Shown: positions 7,911 to 17,758, counted from the stretch's first letter. The stretch: 64,000 nucleotides of DNA from Betaproteobacteria bacterium UBA1934 (GCA_002337055.1 DDFG01000005.1:954222-1018221), one strand, 5' to 3'. The notes: a model not told the origin generated them from the sequence alone. Made by a program: numbers and translations.

Positions 7911-8856
7911 AGTGGTCGTAGCCCCTCTTTTCGAGAGCGATAGGATTGCCGTCAGGGTCGTCGACCACCACTTCGCCGGCCACACCGGCGCGCATTTCGC
8001 CGATGCACCACAGCGGCAGTTCTAGGCGGGCGGCGATTTCGCCCAACGAGAGACGTTGATCGGGCGAAGCGGTGAAGCACAGTTCGTAGTCGTCGCCGCC
8101 GGCCAGTTGCGCTTCCAGCGCCGGGGCGCGTTCGACGCCCTTGGGCAGGTGCGGCAACTGGACGAGATGAACGGTGGCGGCCAGCCCCGAGCGCTCGCCA
8201 ATATGGCCGAGATCGGCGAGCAGGCCGTCGGACACGTCGATGGCGGCCGAGGCGACGCCGACCAGCGCCTGCCCGAGCGCGATGCGCGGTTGCGGCTTCT
8301 CCAGCGCGGCGATGCAAAGACGCCGCCAAGGTTCCGGCAATTCGAGGCGGTCTTGCAGGTGGGCGAGGCCGAGCGCCGCCAGACCGGGGCGACCCGATAC
8401 CCAGATGTCGTCACCGGCTTGCGCGCCGTGGCGAGTGAGCGCTCGCCCGGCGTCGACTTCACCCATGGCGGTGACGCAGAAATTGCGGGGGCCGCGCGTC
8501 GTGTCGCCACCAATCAGGTCGACGCCATAGGTTCGGGCACAGGCGAACAGGCCGTCGGCGAAGGCGGCGATCCAGGCTTCGTCGGCATCAGGCAGGCTGC
8601 CCGCGAGCAGCACCCAGCGCGGCGTCGCGCCCATCGCGGCGAGGTCGGAGAGATTGACGGCCAGCGTCTTCCAGCCGAGATTCTTGGGATTGGTATCGGG
8701 CAGAAAGTGCGTGCCCTCGACCAGCATGTCGGTGGTGATCGCCAGTTGCTTGCCGGGCGCGGGCGCCACCAGCGCGCAGTCGTCACCGGGACCAAGCGCG
8801 GCGGTAGGTGTGGCGCGGGTGAAATGGCGGGCGATCAGGTCAAATTCACCGGGCAT
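7903..8856 (-). CDS. thiL: Thiamine-monophosphate kinase
   Basis: A 317-residue PurM/AIR-synthase-like enzyme that phosphorylates thiamine monophosphate to the diphosphate cofactor with ATP. Characteristic blocks are present in order: ALGPGDDCALV (metal/ATP site), ITTDMLVEGTHF, DLAAMGATPRW, IGGDTTRGP, AIDVSDGLLADL and AGGDDYELCF. The length is typical. The 3' end overlaps the pgpA start. The gene follows a 129-residue membrane protein by 9 nt, while in many relatives thiL directly follows nusB. Confidence 0.97.
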   Translation of the reverse strand: MPGEFDLIARHFTRATPTAALGPGDDCALVAPAPGKQLAITTDMLVEGTHFLPDTNPKNLGWKTLAVNLSDLAAMGATPRWVLLAGSLPDADEAWIAAFADGLFACARTYGVDLIGGDTTRGPRNFCVTAMGEVDAGRALTRHGAQAGDDIWVSGRPGLAALGLAHLQDRLELPEPWRRLCIAALEKPQPRIALGQALVGVASAAIDVSDGLLADLGHIGERSGLAATVHLVQLPHLPKGVERAPALEAQLAGGDDYELCFTASPDQRLSLGEIAARLELPLWCIGEMRAGVAGEVVVDDPDGNPIALEKRGYDHFG

Positions 8857-8865
8857 GGGTGCAGA

Positions 8866-9255
8866 TTATGCGGTTGCGCTAGTGGTGGCGATATTGCGTA
8901 ATTCGCGGCGAACGAATATCACTCGAATATACATCGGAACCAGAATAGCGCCCACGCCAATCAGTGCGCTCGGTATAGGAGGCAGTGCATCGAAGGAGTT
9001 CCACCCCATCGCGAGCGCAACCCAAGCGAAAAACGCAATCAACATGGCCGCGAGGCAGCGCGGCTGGTTCCCGACATTGAGTTCGGCTGTGCGCAATAAT
9101 TCAATGCGTTGCCACGGTTCGAAAGCCTCAAGCTCGGTCATCCGGTAGACGTGCGGTACACGCGGCGCTTTGGCATTGCGTTCGTCGTTCCTGATCTGCT
9201 GTTGCTGTTCGATAAACTCGTCGGCAATGACGCCAGCCTGTTCCTTGGTAATCAT
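8866..9255 (-). CDS. Hypothetical membrane protein, two predicted TM segments
   Basis: 129 residues starting MITKEQAGVIADEF. The N-terminal 60 residues are hydrophilic and charged. Two hydrophobic segments follow, about residues 68-86 (AAMLIAFFAWVALAMGW) and 92-113 (IPSALIGVGAILVPMYIRVIF), then a basic tail. I recognise no family. It is inserted between nusB (57 nt upstream) and thiL (9 nt downstream), all in one direction. The local sequence looks somewhat more AT-rich than the flanking genes, which would fit a later insertion, though this is an impression by eye. Confidence 0.7.
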   Translation of the reverse strand: MITKEQAGVIADEFIEQQQQIRNDERNAKAPRVPHVYRMTELEAFEPWQRIELLRTAELNVGNQPRCLAAMLIAFFAWVALAMGWNSFDALPPIPSALIGVGAILVPMYIRVIFVRRELRNIATTSATA

Positions 9256-9312
9256 TCTGCTGCTCCGGGCGGAAAAATTCCGGTCATTATAGCTATGGCA
9301 TGATATGCAAGG

Positions 9313-9792
9313 TCAGCGCCCCTGTTTCCTCGCCTCCACCTCCACCGCCCGCAGCTTCGCGGCGATCTTGTCGAGCACGCCATTGACGTACTTGTGCCCT
9401 TCGCTGCCGCCGAAGGATTTGGCCAGTTCGATGGCTTCGTTGATGATGACGCGATACGGCGTTTCCGGGGATTGCGCCAGTTCGAAGGTGCCGATCAGCA
9501 GGATGCAGGCTTCGACCGGCGAGAGGTCGGTGAAATCGCGGTCTAGGCAGGGGGCAATGTATTCCGCCAGTTCGGTTTCGCGGGCGATGACGCCACGTAC
9601 CAGCGCGAGGCAGAAATCGCGGTCGGCCTTGGCGTAGCCTTCGAGATCGGGCAAATGGGCCTCGATGGCGGCCGCGTCGTTGGCCTTCAGGCGCCATTGG
9701 TAAAGGCCTTGCAGGGCGAATTCGCGGGCGCGGCGGCGGGGCGGCTTGCTGGGCGCTTTGGCGGTTTTTGCGGGTTTGGCGGTGTCATTCAT
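9313..9792 (-). CDS. nusB: Transcription antitermination factor NusB
   Basis: 159 residues. NusB binds boxA RNA with NusE/S10 and supports antitermination of rRNA operons. Recognisable blocks are [15 protein letters not shown] near the N-terminus, [31 protein letters not shown] and [12 protein letters not shown] at the end. A basic, Lys/Pro/Ala-rich extension of about 18 residues precedes the core. Its ATG overlaps the ribH stop (ATGA at 9789-9792), the usual ribH-nusB arrangement. Confidence 0.97.
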   Translation of the reverse strand: MNDTAKPAKTAKAPSKPPRRRAREFALQGLYQWRLKANDAAAIEAHLPDLEGYAKADRDFCLALVRGVIARETELAEYIAPCLDRDFTDLSPVEACILLIGTFELAQSPETPYRVIINEAIELAKSFGGSEGHKYVNGVLDKIAAKLRAVEVEARKQGR

Positions 9793-10262
9793 TCGGCGAG
9801 CGCTTTCTGGAGGTTGGCCATTTCCACGGCGGCTTGGGCGCAGTCGGCGCCTTTCTGGGCCATGCGCGCGAGCGCCTGGTCGTCGTCTTCGCAGGTCAGG
9901 ATGCCGTTGGCGATGGGAATGCCGGCATCAAGCTGGACTTCCATCACGGCGCGGCAGGCGTCGTTGGAGACGACTTCGAAATGGTAGGTTTCGCCGCGGA
10001 TGACGGCGCCGAGCGCCACCAGCGCGTCAAACTGCCCGCTGTTGGCGAAGGTTTGCAGCACCAGCGGGATTTCCAGCGCGCCGGGAACGGTGGCGATGCG
10101 GATATCCCCGTCGTGAAGGCCGAGCCGTTTCAGTTCGGCGACGCAGGCGGAGAGCAGGCCTTCGCAGATGTCGAGATTGAAGCGGGCCATGACGACGCCG
10201 ATTTTGAGGCCGGCGCCGGCGAGGTTCTGGTCGTATTCGTGAATGTTGGCGAAGCGGGCCAT
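9789..10262 (-). CDS. ribH: 6,7-dimethyl-8-ribityllumazine synthase
   Basis: 157 residues. RibH condenses 3,4-dihydroxybutanone 4-phosphate with the ribitylaminouracil intermediate to give lumazine, the penultimate step of riboflavin synthesis. Motifs: [49 protein letters not shown] (with the catalytic His) and [16 protein letters not shown] chose the ATG at 10262, giving [11 protein letters not shown]. It lies 14 nt after the ribB stop and is coupled to nusB. Confidence 0.97.
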   Translation of the reverse strand: MARFANIHEYDQNLAGAGLKIGVVMARFNLDICEGLLSACVAELKRLGLHDGDIRIATVPGALEIPLVLQTFANSGQFDALVALGAVIRGETYHFEVVSNDACRAVMEVQLDAGIPIANGILTCEDDDQALARMAQKGADCAQAAVEMANLQKALAE

Positions 10263-10276
10263 GTTGAATTCCAGGG

Positions 10277-11389
10277 TCAGAGTTCGGAAAGCGACGAGAC
10301 AAAGCCGGTGACTTCGAGGTCGAAGCCATGCACCGACGGCATCTTCAGCGGGCTGGAGAGCGAGCGGATGCGGGTGACACCGAGGTCGCGCAAAATCTGG
10401 GCGCCGATGCCGTAGCTTCGCGGGTCCCACTTCTGCCGCGCCGGTTTCTTGTTGCCGCTCAGGCGGGCAAGAATATCTTCGCCGTTTTCTGGGCGGTGCA
10501 TCAGCACGATGACGCCGTGACCGAATTGGGTGAGCGCCTGCATCGCTTCGTCGATGTTGAAGGTCTGCTCGCGGTGGCCGGGGTCGAGAAAATCGAGCAC
10601 CGAGAGCGGCTCATGCACGCGCACCAGCGTCTCGGTGTCCTTGGGCAAGGTGCCGTAGCTCAGTGCCAGATGCGTGGCGCCCGAGGCGCGGTCGACATAA
10701 GCATGCAGGGTAAACTCGCCGCGCACCGTCTTTACCGGCTTGGAAAGCACGCGCTCGACCAGTGTTTCCGAGGCGGCGCGGTAGTGAATCAGGTCGGAGA
10801 TGGTGCCGATCTTGATGCCGTGCGTCTTGGCGAACTCGATCAGTTCCGGCAGGCGAGCCATCGTGCCATCGTCGTTCATGATTTCGCAGATCACGGCGGC
10901 CGGTTCGCAACCGGCCAGGCCGGCGAGGTCGCAGCCGGCTTCGGTGTGACCGGCACGCACCAGCACGCCGCCGGGGCGGGCCATGATCGGGAAGATGTGA
11001 CCGGGCTGGACGATATCCTCCGGGCAGGCATTTTTGGCAATGGCGGCCTGCACAGTTCGGGCGCGGTCGGCGGCGGAAATGCCGGTGGTGACGCCGGTTG
11101 CGGCTTCGATCGAGGTGGTGAAGGCGGTGCTGAACTGGCTCTTGTTGTCGCGCGCCATCAACGGCAGGTTGAGACGACGGCAACGCTCTTCGGTCAGGGT
11201 CAAGCAGATCAGGCCGCGACCGAATTTGGCCATGAAATTGATGGCTTCGGGAGTGATGTGTTCGGCCGCCATGACGAGGTCGCCCTCGTTTTCGCGGTCT
11301 TCTTCATCGACCAGAATGACCATCCTGCTGGCGCGCAGGTCGTCGATAATGGCATCGGTGCTGGATATTTCGGCTAACTGGGGGGACAT
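10277..11389 (-). CDS. ribB: 3,4-dihydroxy-2-butanone 4-phosphate synthase with degenerate GTP cyclohydrolase II-like domain (RibBX type)
   Basis: 370 residues. The N-terminal half (about 1-200) is a complete DHBP synthase: [27 protein letters not shown], and [18 protein letters not shown]. The C-terminal half aligns with GTP cyclohydrolase II by topology ([33 protein letters not shown]), but the zinc Cys triad and the RQEGRG loop are gone. No cysteine occurs after about residue 210. It should therefore make the butanone phosphate but not open GTP. This matches the RibBX variant known from Proteobacteria, so a separate RibA is expected elsewhere. The ATG at 11389 has GGAAGAG just upstream. 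No FMN riboswitch was seen between it and the divergent gene. Confidence 0.93.
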   Translation of the reverse strand: MSPQLAEISSTDAIIDDLRASRMVILVDEEDRENEGDLVMAAEHITPEAINFMAKFGRGLICLTLTEERCRRLNLPLMARDNKSQFSTAFTTSIEAATGVTTGISAADRARTVQAAIAKNACPEDIVQPGHIFPIMARPGGVLVRAGHTEAGCDLAGLAGCEPAAVICEIMNDDGTMARLPELIEFAKTHGIKIGTISDLIHYRAASETLVERVLSKPVKTVRGEFTLHAYVDRASGATHLALSYGTLPKDTETLVRVHEPLSVLDFLDPGHREQTFNIDEAMQALTQFGHGVIVLMHRPENGEDILARLSGNKKPARQKWDPRSYGIGAQILRDLGVTRIRSLSSPLKMPSVHGFDLEVTGFVSSLSEL

Positions 11390-11538
11390 GTTCTCTTCCG
11401 CATGGGCGCGGCGCCCCAGCGGGGGCACCTTAAAAGCTTCTATTTTCTCAAATTTTTCGGGTGCGGGCGCGGCGACGGCCGGAAAATTCCCTGCGGGAGC
11501 CCTGCTACAATCATCGCAACTCGTTTGGAAATGCCGAC

Positions 11539-12537
11539 ATGCGCTTCGATATCGCCGCTTGGGGCCTGACAGGGCTGGGTCTGTTCGTGATCTTACAGTT
11601 TCACTTGTTGCCCGCCCTGCTGGCGGGGCTGCTGGTGTTTCATCTGGTGCATCAACTGGCGGCGCGCCTGCCCGGGCGACTGGCGGCCAGTCCGCGTGCG
11701 CGGTTGATGGCGGTGGGGCTGTTGGCGGTGATCGTGATCGGCGCAGTGGCGGGCGGTATTGCGGGCATTGTCGCCTTTTTCCATTCCGATGCCGGCAGTT
11801 TGTCGGTGCTGCTGGCGCGCATGGCGGACATTCTCGAAGGTGTGCGCAGCAAGCTGCCGGCCTGGCTGGCAGCCTATATTCCGGCCGAATTCAGCGATGT
11901 TCGGCAGGCGATCACCAACTGGCTGCGTGAACATGCCGCCGAATTGCAAAAAGTGGGCAAAGAGGCCGTACTGGCGTCGGTGCATGTGCTGATCGGCATG
12001 GTCATCGGCGCCATGCTGGCCTTGCAGGAGGCGCGCCCGGAATCCGAGCCGCTGGCGCCGCTGGCGGCTTCGTTGCAGGAACGCGCGCGCCGCCTGGCCG
12101 AGGCGTTCCGCCGCATCGTCTTTGCGCAAGTGAAGATATCGGCGGTCAACACGGTGTTTACCGCCTTGTATCTGCTTGTCGTGCTGCCGCTGTTCGGGGT
12201 GCATGTGCCTTTGGCCAAGTCGCTGGTGGCGATCACCTTCTTCGCGGGATTGCTGCCGGTGCTCGGCAACCTGATTTCCAATTCCGCCATTGTCATCGTC
12301 AGTCTGTCGCACTCCCCCGAGGCGGCGATGGCGTCGCTGGCGTTTCTGGTGATCATCCACAAGCTGGAATACTTTCTCAACGCCCGTATTGTCGGCTCCG
12401 GCATCGGCGCGCGGGCCTGGGAACTGCTGATTGCCATGCTGGCGATGGAAGCCGCCTTCGGCGTCGCCGGCGTTGTGGCCGCCCCCATCTTCTACGCCTA
12501 TCTGAAAGACGAATTGCGCGCCCGCGGAGCGGTCTGA
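11539..12537 (+). CDS. AI-2E/PerM family membrane transporter
   Basis: 332 residues with about eight hydrophobic segments: two long ones at the N-terminus, a soluble stretch (about 85-165) and a cluster of five after about residue 195. The C-terminal block [32 protein letters not shown] and [14 protein letters not shown] is typical of the AI-2E/PerM family. Characterised members export autoinducer-2 or act as Na+/H+ antiporters; no substrate can be given here. The ATG at 11539 is preferred over upstream alternatives because hydrophobic, family-like sequence begins there. It is divergent from ribB with a 149-bp gap. Confidence 0.88.
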   Translation: MRFDIAAWGLTGLGLFVILQFHLLPALLAGLLVFHLVHQLAARLPGRLAASPRARLMAVGLLAVIVIGAVAGGIAGIVAFFHSDAGSLSVLLARMADILEGVRSKLPAWLAAYIPAEFSDVRQAITNWLREHAAELQKVGKEAVLASVHVLIGMVIGAMLALQEARPESEPLAPLAASLQERARRLAEAFRRIVFAQVKISAVNTVFTALYLLVVLPLFGVHVPLAKSLVAITFFAGLLPVLGNLISNSAIVIVSLSHSPEAAMASLAFLVIIHKLEYFLNARIVGSGIGARAWELLIAMLAMEAAFGVAGVVAAPIFYAYLKDELRARGAV

Positions 12538-12557
12538 GCCGCCGCAGCGGCGGCTTT
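12538..12557 (+). terminator. Weak terminator-like hairpin after the AI-2E gene
   Basis: GCCGCC-GCAGC-GGCGGC directly after the stop forms a 6-bp GC stem followed by only three T residues. It could end the AI-2E transcript or be chance GC repetition. The remaining stretch up to 12743 holds no gene and should contain the pyc promoter. Confidence 0.35.
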
Positions 12558-12743
12558 GTGTGCGGCGCAGCAATTCAGTGTCATCCGGGCCTCTCCCGCG
12601 CCGAAAAAGTCGCCACAAGACCTTGCTGGCGATGATAGTATTTAACGGTTTCGTCCCCGTTTTGTCATGTTTGGTGGCGCCTCGACGGTGCCATGCTGCA
12701 CAGCCGCGTGGGCACCCGGTTTCAAAGATGAAGAGGAAAGTCG

Positions 12744-15700
12744 ATGAAGTTCCGTAAATTGCTTGTGGCAAACCGTAGCGAGATTGCGATTCGCGTCATG
12801 CGTGCCGCATCCGAGCTGGGCATTCGTACCGTCGCCATCTATGCGGCGGAGGACCGTCTTGGTCTGCACCGATTCAAGGCCGACGAGGCCTATCCGGTCG
12901 GCGCCGGAAAAAAACCGATTCAGGCGTATCTCGACATCGAGGACATCATCCGTGTCGCTAAAAAAGCGGGCGTTGATGCCATTCATCCGGGCTATGGCTT
13001 CCTCTCCGAGAATCCCGAATTTGCCGAGGCCTGCGCGGCCGCCGGCATCGCCTTTGTCGGCCCGACGCCGGAGGTGATGCGCACGCTCGGCAACAAGGTT
13101 GCTGCGCGCAAGGCGGCAGTGGCCGCCGGCGTGCCGGTGGTGCCGGCGACGGAAGCCTTGCCGCACGACTTTGAAGAAGCGGCAGCGATGGCGGCCAAAA
13201 TCGGTTACCCGTTCATGCTCAAGGCAAGCTGGGGCGGCGGCGGTCGCGGCATGCGCGTCGTCGAGTCGGAAGCCGATCTCAAGGGCGCGCTCGATGTCGC
13301 CCGTCGTGAGGCGCTGGCCGCCTTCGGCAATGACGAGGTCTATCTCGAAAAACTGGTGCGCCGCGCCCGTCACGTCGAAGTACAGGTACTGGGCGACAAG
13401 CACGGCAACATCATTCACCTGTTCGAGCGCGACTGCTCGGTGCAGCGCCGCAACCAGAAGGTCGTCGAGCGCGCGCCCGCGCCCTACCTGAACGATGCCC
13501 GCCGCGCCGCGCTGTGCGAATCGGCGCTGAAGCTCTGCCGCGCGGTGAAATACACTCACGCCGGCACCGTCGAATTCCTGATGGACGCCGATACCGACGA
13601 GTTCTACTTCATCGAGGTCAATCCGCGTATCCAGGTTGAGCATACGGTCACCGAGGAGGTGACCGGCGTCGACCTCGTGAAGGCGCAGATCCGCGTTGCG
13701 CAGGGCGCCAAAATCGGTGATGTGGGGAGCGGTGTTCCGCTACAGAAGGATCTGTCTTTGTACGGACATGCCTTGCAGTGCCGCGTCACCACCGAAGACC
13801 CGGAAAACAGCTTCACGCCCGATTACGGCAAGCTTTCGGCGTATCGCAGCCCGGCCGGTTTCGGCATCCGTCTGGACGGCGGCACTGCCTACAGCGGGGC
13901 GGTGATCACACCGTTCTTCGATTCCCTGCTGGTAAAGGTGACTGCCTCCGGACAGACCGCCGAGGAAGCGGCCATCCGCATGGACCGCGCCCTGCGCGAA
14001 TTCCGCATCCGGGGTGTGTCGACCAATCTGCCTTTCCTGGAAAACGTCGTTTGTCACCCGATGTTCCGGAACGGTCAGTGCACGACCCGTTTCATCGACG
14101 AAACGCCGGAACTGTTCCACTTCCCGCCCCGGCGCGACCGCGCCACGCGGCTGCTCCGCTTCATCGGCGAGGTCGTGGTCAATGGCAACCCCGAGGTCAA
14201 GGGCCGTACCTTGCCCAAGCTACCGATGGCCTATGCGCAACTGCCGGAGGGCGACATCACGACGCCGCTGCCCAAGGGCTCGCGCGACATTTTCAAGGAA
14301 CTCGGCGCCAAAAAATTCTCCGAGTGGATGAAGAACGAGAAGCGCATCCTGCTGACCGACACGACCATGCGCGATGCGCACCAGTCGCTGTTCGCGACGC
14401 GGATGCGGACGGCCGACATGCTGCCGATCGCGCCGCACTATGCGCGCCAGCTGCCCGAGCTGTTCTCGCTCGAGTGCTGGGGCGGGGCGACCTTCGACGT
14501 GGCGCTGCGCTTCCTCAAGGAAGACCCTTGGGAGCGTCTCGACCGCCTGCGCGAAGCCTGCCCGAACATCCTGTTCCAGATGCTGCTGCGGGCGTCCAAC
14601 GCCGTCGGTTACACCAACTACCCGGACAACGTCGTCCGTTACTTCATCAAACAGGCCTGCGAACACGGCATGGATATTTTCCGTGTGTTCGATTCGCTGA
14701 ACTGGGTCGAGAACATGCGCGTGGCGATGGACGCCGTGGTCGAATACGGCGGCCTGTGCGAAGGCGCCATCTGTTACACCAGCGACATCTTTGACGCCAA
14801 GCGTCCCAAGTACAACCTCAAGTATTACGTGGAGATGGCCAAGGCGCTGGAAAAGGCCGGGGCGCACATCATCGGTATCAAGGACATGGCCGGTCTCGCC
14901 CGTCCGCCCGCGATCACGGCGCTGGTCAAGGCGTTGAAGGAAGAAGTGGGGCTGCCGATCCACTTTCATACGCACGACACCAGCGGCGGCTCCATCGCCA
15001 GCGTCTACGCGGCAGTGCAGGCCGGTATCGATGCGGTCGACGGCGCTCTCGACTCGATGAGCGGGCTGACTTCGCAGCCCAGCCTCGGCGCGCTGGTGGC
15101 GATGCTGGAAGGCAGCGAGCGCAGCCCCGGTTTCGGCGCCCAGCGCCTGCAACCGATTTCCCGCTACTGGGAAGGCGTGCGGCCGTTCTATGCGCCCTTC
15201 GAGCCGGAAATCCGCTCCGGCACTTCGGACGTCTACCGCCACGAGATGCCCGGCGGCCAATACACCAACCTGCGCGAACAGGCGCGGTCCATGGGCTTGG
15301 AGCACCGCTGGTCGGAAATCGCCCAGGCCTATGCCGACGTCAATCTGCTGTTCGGCGACATCGTCAAGGTGACGCCATCCTCCAAGGTGGTTGGCGACAT
15401 GGCGCTGGTCATGGTCGCCAATGACCTGACGCCGGAAGATGTGGCTAGCCCGGACAAGGAAATCGCCTTTCCGGAATCGGTGGTGCAGATGTTCCGCGGC
15501 GAAATGGGTTACCCCGCCGACGGTTTCCCCAAGGACTTGCAGGCCAAGATCCTCAAGGGCAAGACGCCGATCGTCGGTCGGGTTGGCGCCCAGCTCGAAA
15601 CGGTCGATCTGGAAGCGGCGCGTGCCAAGGCCGAGAAGGCCGTGGGCCGCCATGTCAGCGACACCGATCTGGCCTCCTACCTGATGTATCCCAAGGTTTT

Positions 15701-16187
15701 CGTCGATTTCGCGGCGCACCACAGTCACTATGGCGATATGTCGATCCTGCCGACGCCGCTGTTCTTCTACGGCATGCCGGAGAACACCGAGGTGTCGATC
15801 GATATCGACCCGGGCAAGACACTGATCGTCGACCTGCATGGCCGTACCGATCATGACGAAGAAGGCATTGCCAAGCTGTTCTTCCAGCTGAACGGCCAGC
15901 CGCGTCCGATCCGCATCGACAAGGCGGGCATGGAAGCGGCGCGCAAGGCGCATCCCAAGGCCGACGACAGCAATCCCAACCATGTGCCGGCGCCCATGCC
16001 CGGTTCGGTGGTGACGGTGTCGGTGAAGGTCGGTCAGAAGGTAAGCAAGGGTAATCCGCTGGTGTCCGTCGAGGCGATGAAGATGGAAACGGTTATTGCT
16101 GCCGATCGCGATGCCACCGTCGCCAAGGTGTTGGTTTCGCCGGGCGACCGGGTCGACGCCAAGGACTTGCTGATCGAACTGGGTTGA
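12744..16187 (+). CDS. pyc: Pyruvate carboxylase, single-chain
   Basis: 1147 residues. It carboxylates pyruvate to oxaloacetate using ATP, bicarbonate and biotin (anaplerosis). Domains in order: biotin carboxylase (about 1-455; KLLVANRSEIAIRV, ASWGGGGRGMR, FIEVNPRIQVEHTVTEEVTG), carboxyltransferase TIM barrel (about 525-800; LLTDTTMRDAHQS, FDVALRFLKEDPWERL, HFHTHDTSGG), the tetramerisation/PYC-OADA region, and a C-terminal biotinyl domain with EAMKMET (biotinyl Lys about 1113). Full length for the alpha4 type. The start has AGGAAAG 3 nt before the ATG. It is a monocistronic gene, convergent with the PilZ-like gene. Confidence 0.97.
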   Translation: MKFRKLLVANRSEIAIRVMRAASELGIRTVAIYAAEDRLGLHRFKADEAYPVGAGKKPIQAYLDIEDIIRVAKKAGVDAIHPGYGFLSENPEFAEACAAAGIAFVGPTPEVMRTLGNKVAARKAAVAAGVPVVPATEALPHDFEEAAAMAAKIGYPFMLKASWGGGGRGMRVVESEADLKGALDVARREALAAFGNDEVYLEKLVRRARHVEVQVLGDKHGNIIHLFERDCSVQRRNQKVVERAPAPYLNDARRAALCESALKLCRAVKYTHAGTVEFLMDADTDEFYFIEVNPRIQVEHTVTEEVTGVDLVKAQIRVAQGAKIGDVGSGVPLQKDLSLYGHALQCRVTTEDPENSFTPDYGKLSAYRSPAGFGIRLDGGTAYSGAVITPFFDSLLVKVTASGQTAEEAAIRMDRALREFRIRGVSTNLPFLENVVCHPMFRNGQCTTRFIDETPELFHFPPRRDRATRLLRFIGEVVVNGNPEVKGRTLPKLPMAYAQLPEGDITTPLPKGSRDIFKELGAKKFSEWMKNEKRILLTDTTMRDAHQSLFATRMRTADMLPIAPHYARQLPELFSLECWGGATFDVALRFLKEDPWERLDRLREACPNILFQMLLRASNAVGYTNYPDNVVRYFIKQACEHGMDIFRVFDSLNWVENMRVAMDAVVEYGGLCEGAICYTSDIFDAKRPKYNLKYYVEMAKALEKAGAHIIGIKDMAGLARPPAITALVKALKEEVGLPIHFHTHDTSGGSIASVYAAVQAGIDAVDGALDSMSGLTSQPSLGALVAMLEGSERSPGFGAQRLQPISRYWEGVRPFYAPFEPEIRSGTSDVYRHEMPGGQYTNLREQARSMGLEHRWSEIAQAYADVNLLFGDIVKVTPSSKVVGDMALVMVANDLTPEDVASPDKEIAFPESVVQMFRGEMGYPADGFPKDLQAKILKGKTPIVGRVGAQLETVDLEAARAKAEKAVGRHVSDTDLASYLMYPKVFVDFAAHHSHYGDMSILPTPLFFYGMPENTEVSIDIDPGKTLIVDLHGRTDHDEEGIAKLFFQLNGQPRPIRIDKAGMEAARKAHPKADDSNPNHVPAPMPGSVVTVSVKVGQKVSKGNPLVSVEAMKMETVIAADRDATVAKVLVSPGDRVDAKDLLIELG

Positions 16188-16209
16188 TCAGATCAGTCTG
16201 AAAGGAGTT

Positions 16210-16237
16210 GCCACGCCCATCATGTCGAGGGCGTGGC
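16210..16237. terminator. Hairpin between the convergent pyc and PilZ-like genes
   Basis: A perfect 9-bp inverted repeat, GCCACGCCC and GGGCGTGGC, with a 10-nt loop. It lies 22 nt after the pyc stop and overlaps the last codons of the facing gene. No T-run follows on either strand, so it is a candidate bidirectional pause or terminator only. Confidence 0.4.
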
Positions 16238-17740
16238 GCACTCCACTTCGAGCAGCCAGATTTCGCAGTATCGGCTGCTTTCGAGGAGACGGACGGCATG
16301 CGTCATGGCGCTTCCCCCGTCGGCTGTCGCCAGGATGAAGGGCATGCCCTTCTGCACCTTTCCGGGAGCGGATACGACACCCGCCTGGCCGGGATGGGCG
16401 GGGAGCGTTTCAAGTATGATGGCGCGATAGGGCGACGACACGGCGCGTGCCCTGGCTGTCAGCGCCTGCACGCCGAGTTCGAGGCGAGTGGCACCTTCGA
16501 CCACCACGCGTCGTACGAGGCCCAGTTGCAAGCCGCCTTGTTCCCGCGAGCGCAGACCGACAATTTCGCCGACCTCAACCGGGTGCAGTTCGCCGCGAAT
16601 GAAGCGCAAGCCGAATCCATTCGGACTTTCATCGAGGATGGACCACTCGCTGGTGGCGAGAGCCTCTTTTTCCGGGGCGGGGTCGTTCCGCCGGCGGAAA
16701 AAGGCGTGACCTGTCAGCACGGAGTGGATTGCATCGACTCCGCTGACCAGATCGACTCGCGGCCTGAACGTCTGCCTTGAAAACTGTCTTGCCGAGGGGC
16801 CTCGCCAGGCTTCCGCGAGCGCGGGGAGCAACGGTCCAGCTCCGGCAAAGGGATCGTTCTCGTCGGCGAGGCGGGTGCGCGTGTCCGCCTGCTGGATCGC
16901 GACATGCAGGCGCTGCAGGGCGACGCTGCAATTCAGGAAGCGCCGCTGGCCGGCAGGAGGGGCGAGGCTTGCCGGTTTTCGACCGGGCCTGCCCTCGTCG
17001 GGCCGAAGTACAATGCCCGGCAAGCCTTCGGGTGGCGTCCCGGCAGGGAGATCGACGATCTCCGCATGCGGCGCAGCTGCGCGGCAAAGTGCGACCAGGC
17101 GATCTACATCGTGGCGGGCAAAGCGCGTCGGATCGGCGCCCGCCAGAAGCAGCGCAGCAACATAGTGATTGCGCACATTTTCGTCGTCGCGTCCGACGTT
17201 GGCAACGCCGTGTTCCTCGGCCAACCGGAAAAGCTGGTGCAATGTGCGCCAGGCGTTTTCGGAGGCCGGCATGTGGGCGCGATAGGCGAGCACATGCCTT
17301 GCCGCAAGGTGTTTCACTGCGCACAGCAACGCGGTTTGAAGCACAGTGGAGGTGGTGTTGCCGCGCCCGGGGGCGACGCTTGTCAGGGCAAGTGTCTGGT
17401 AGCCGTCCGCCAGCACCTTCAGCAAGTTGTCGGCCGCCACGGCCTGTTGCTTGGCAGCGAGTGTCAACGGTAGTACCGCGCGGTCCATGTTCCGGATCAA
17501 AGCGGGAACAAGTGTGGCTGCCTCCGCCTGAAGGGCATCGAGCAGCATGCGCCGCATCGAGGGACTGTTTTCGGCGCGTAGCAGTCGCGGCATCGCTTTG
17601 GCAAGCGACGCTGCGATGGCTTCGGGTGGTTGCCCCTCCAGTTCATCCAGCCAATGCTGGAGCGCCGGGCTATGGGTGGCGGGGGTACGTCCGGAGCCAA
17701 CCGGCAGCCAGTCGCGCAGAAACCGCAGGGGCGTGTTCAT
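16220..17740 (-). CDS. PilZ-like protein with long N-terminal helical region (putative c-di-GMP effector)
   Basis: 506 residues, no signal peptide or TM segment. About 300 mostly helical residues (many Ala/Leu/Arg) precede a C-terminal region with PilZ-like marks: an RxxxR candidate (RQTFR, 322-326), then WSILDESPNGFGLRF containing DxSxxG (370-375), then VGEIVGLR and LQLGLVRRVV strands as in PilZ barrels. PilZ domains bind cyclic di-GMP through these two motifs. The spacing between them (about 45 residues) is longer than usual, so the match is suggestive only. It begins 18 nt after the GGDEF-EAL gene and is probably cotranscribed, which makes a c-di-GMP output role plausible. Confidence 0.65.
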   Translation of the reverse strand: MNTPLRFLRDWLPVGSGRTPATHSPALQHWLDELEGQPPEAIAASLAKAMPRLLRAENSPSMRRMLLDALQAEAATLVPALIRNMDRAVLPLTLAAKQQAVAADNLLKVLADGYQTLALTSVAPGRGNTTSTVLQTALLCAVKHLAARHVLAYRAHMPASENAWRTLHQLFRLAEEHGVANVGRDDENVRNHYVAALLLAGADPTRFARHDVDRLVALCRAAAPHAEIVDLPAGTPPEGLPGIVLRPDEGRPGRKPASLAPPAGQRRFLNCSVALQRLHVAIQQADTRTRLADENDPFAGAGPLLPALAEAWRGPSARQFSRQTFRPRVDLVSGVDAIHSVLTGHAFFRRRNDPAPEKEALATSEWSILDESPNGFGLRFIRGELHPVEVGEIVGLRSREQGGLQLGLVRRVVVEGATRLELGVQALTARARAVSSPYRAIILETLPAHPGQAGVVSAPGKVQKGMPFILATADGGSAMTHAVRLLESSRYCEIWLLEVECATPST

Positions 17741-17758
17741 TGCGGCTAGCTAGCGCGA

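Noticed and set aside
11390..11538. FMN riboswitch upstream of ribB
   Set aside because: The 149-bp divergent gap was read for the conserved RFN element blocks and none was found.
14220..15983. A 587-codon minus-strand frame inside pyruvate carboxylase
   Set aside because: It is a shadow of a conserved enzyme; composition is typical of antisense GC-rich translation and no motif is present. The same holds for the 586-codon frame at 26047-27807 inside the RND pump.
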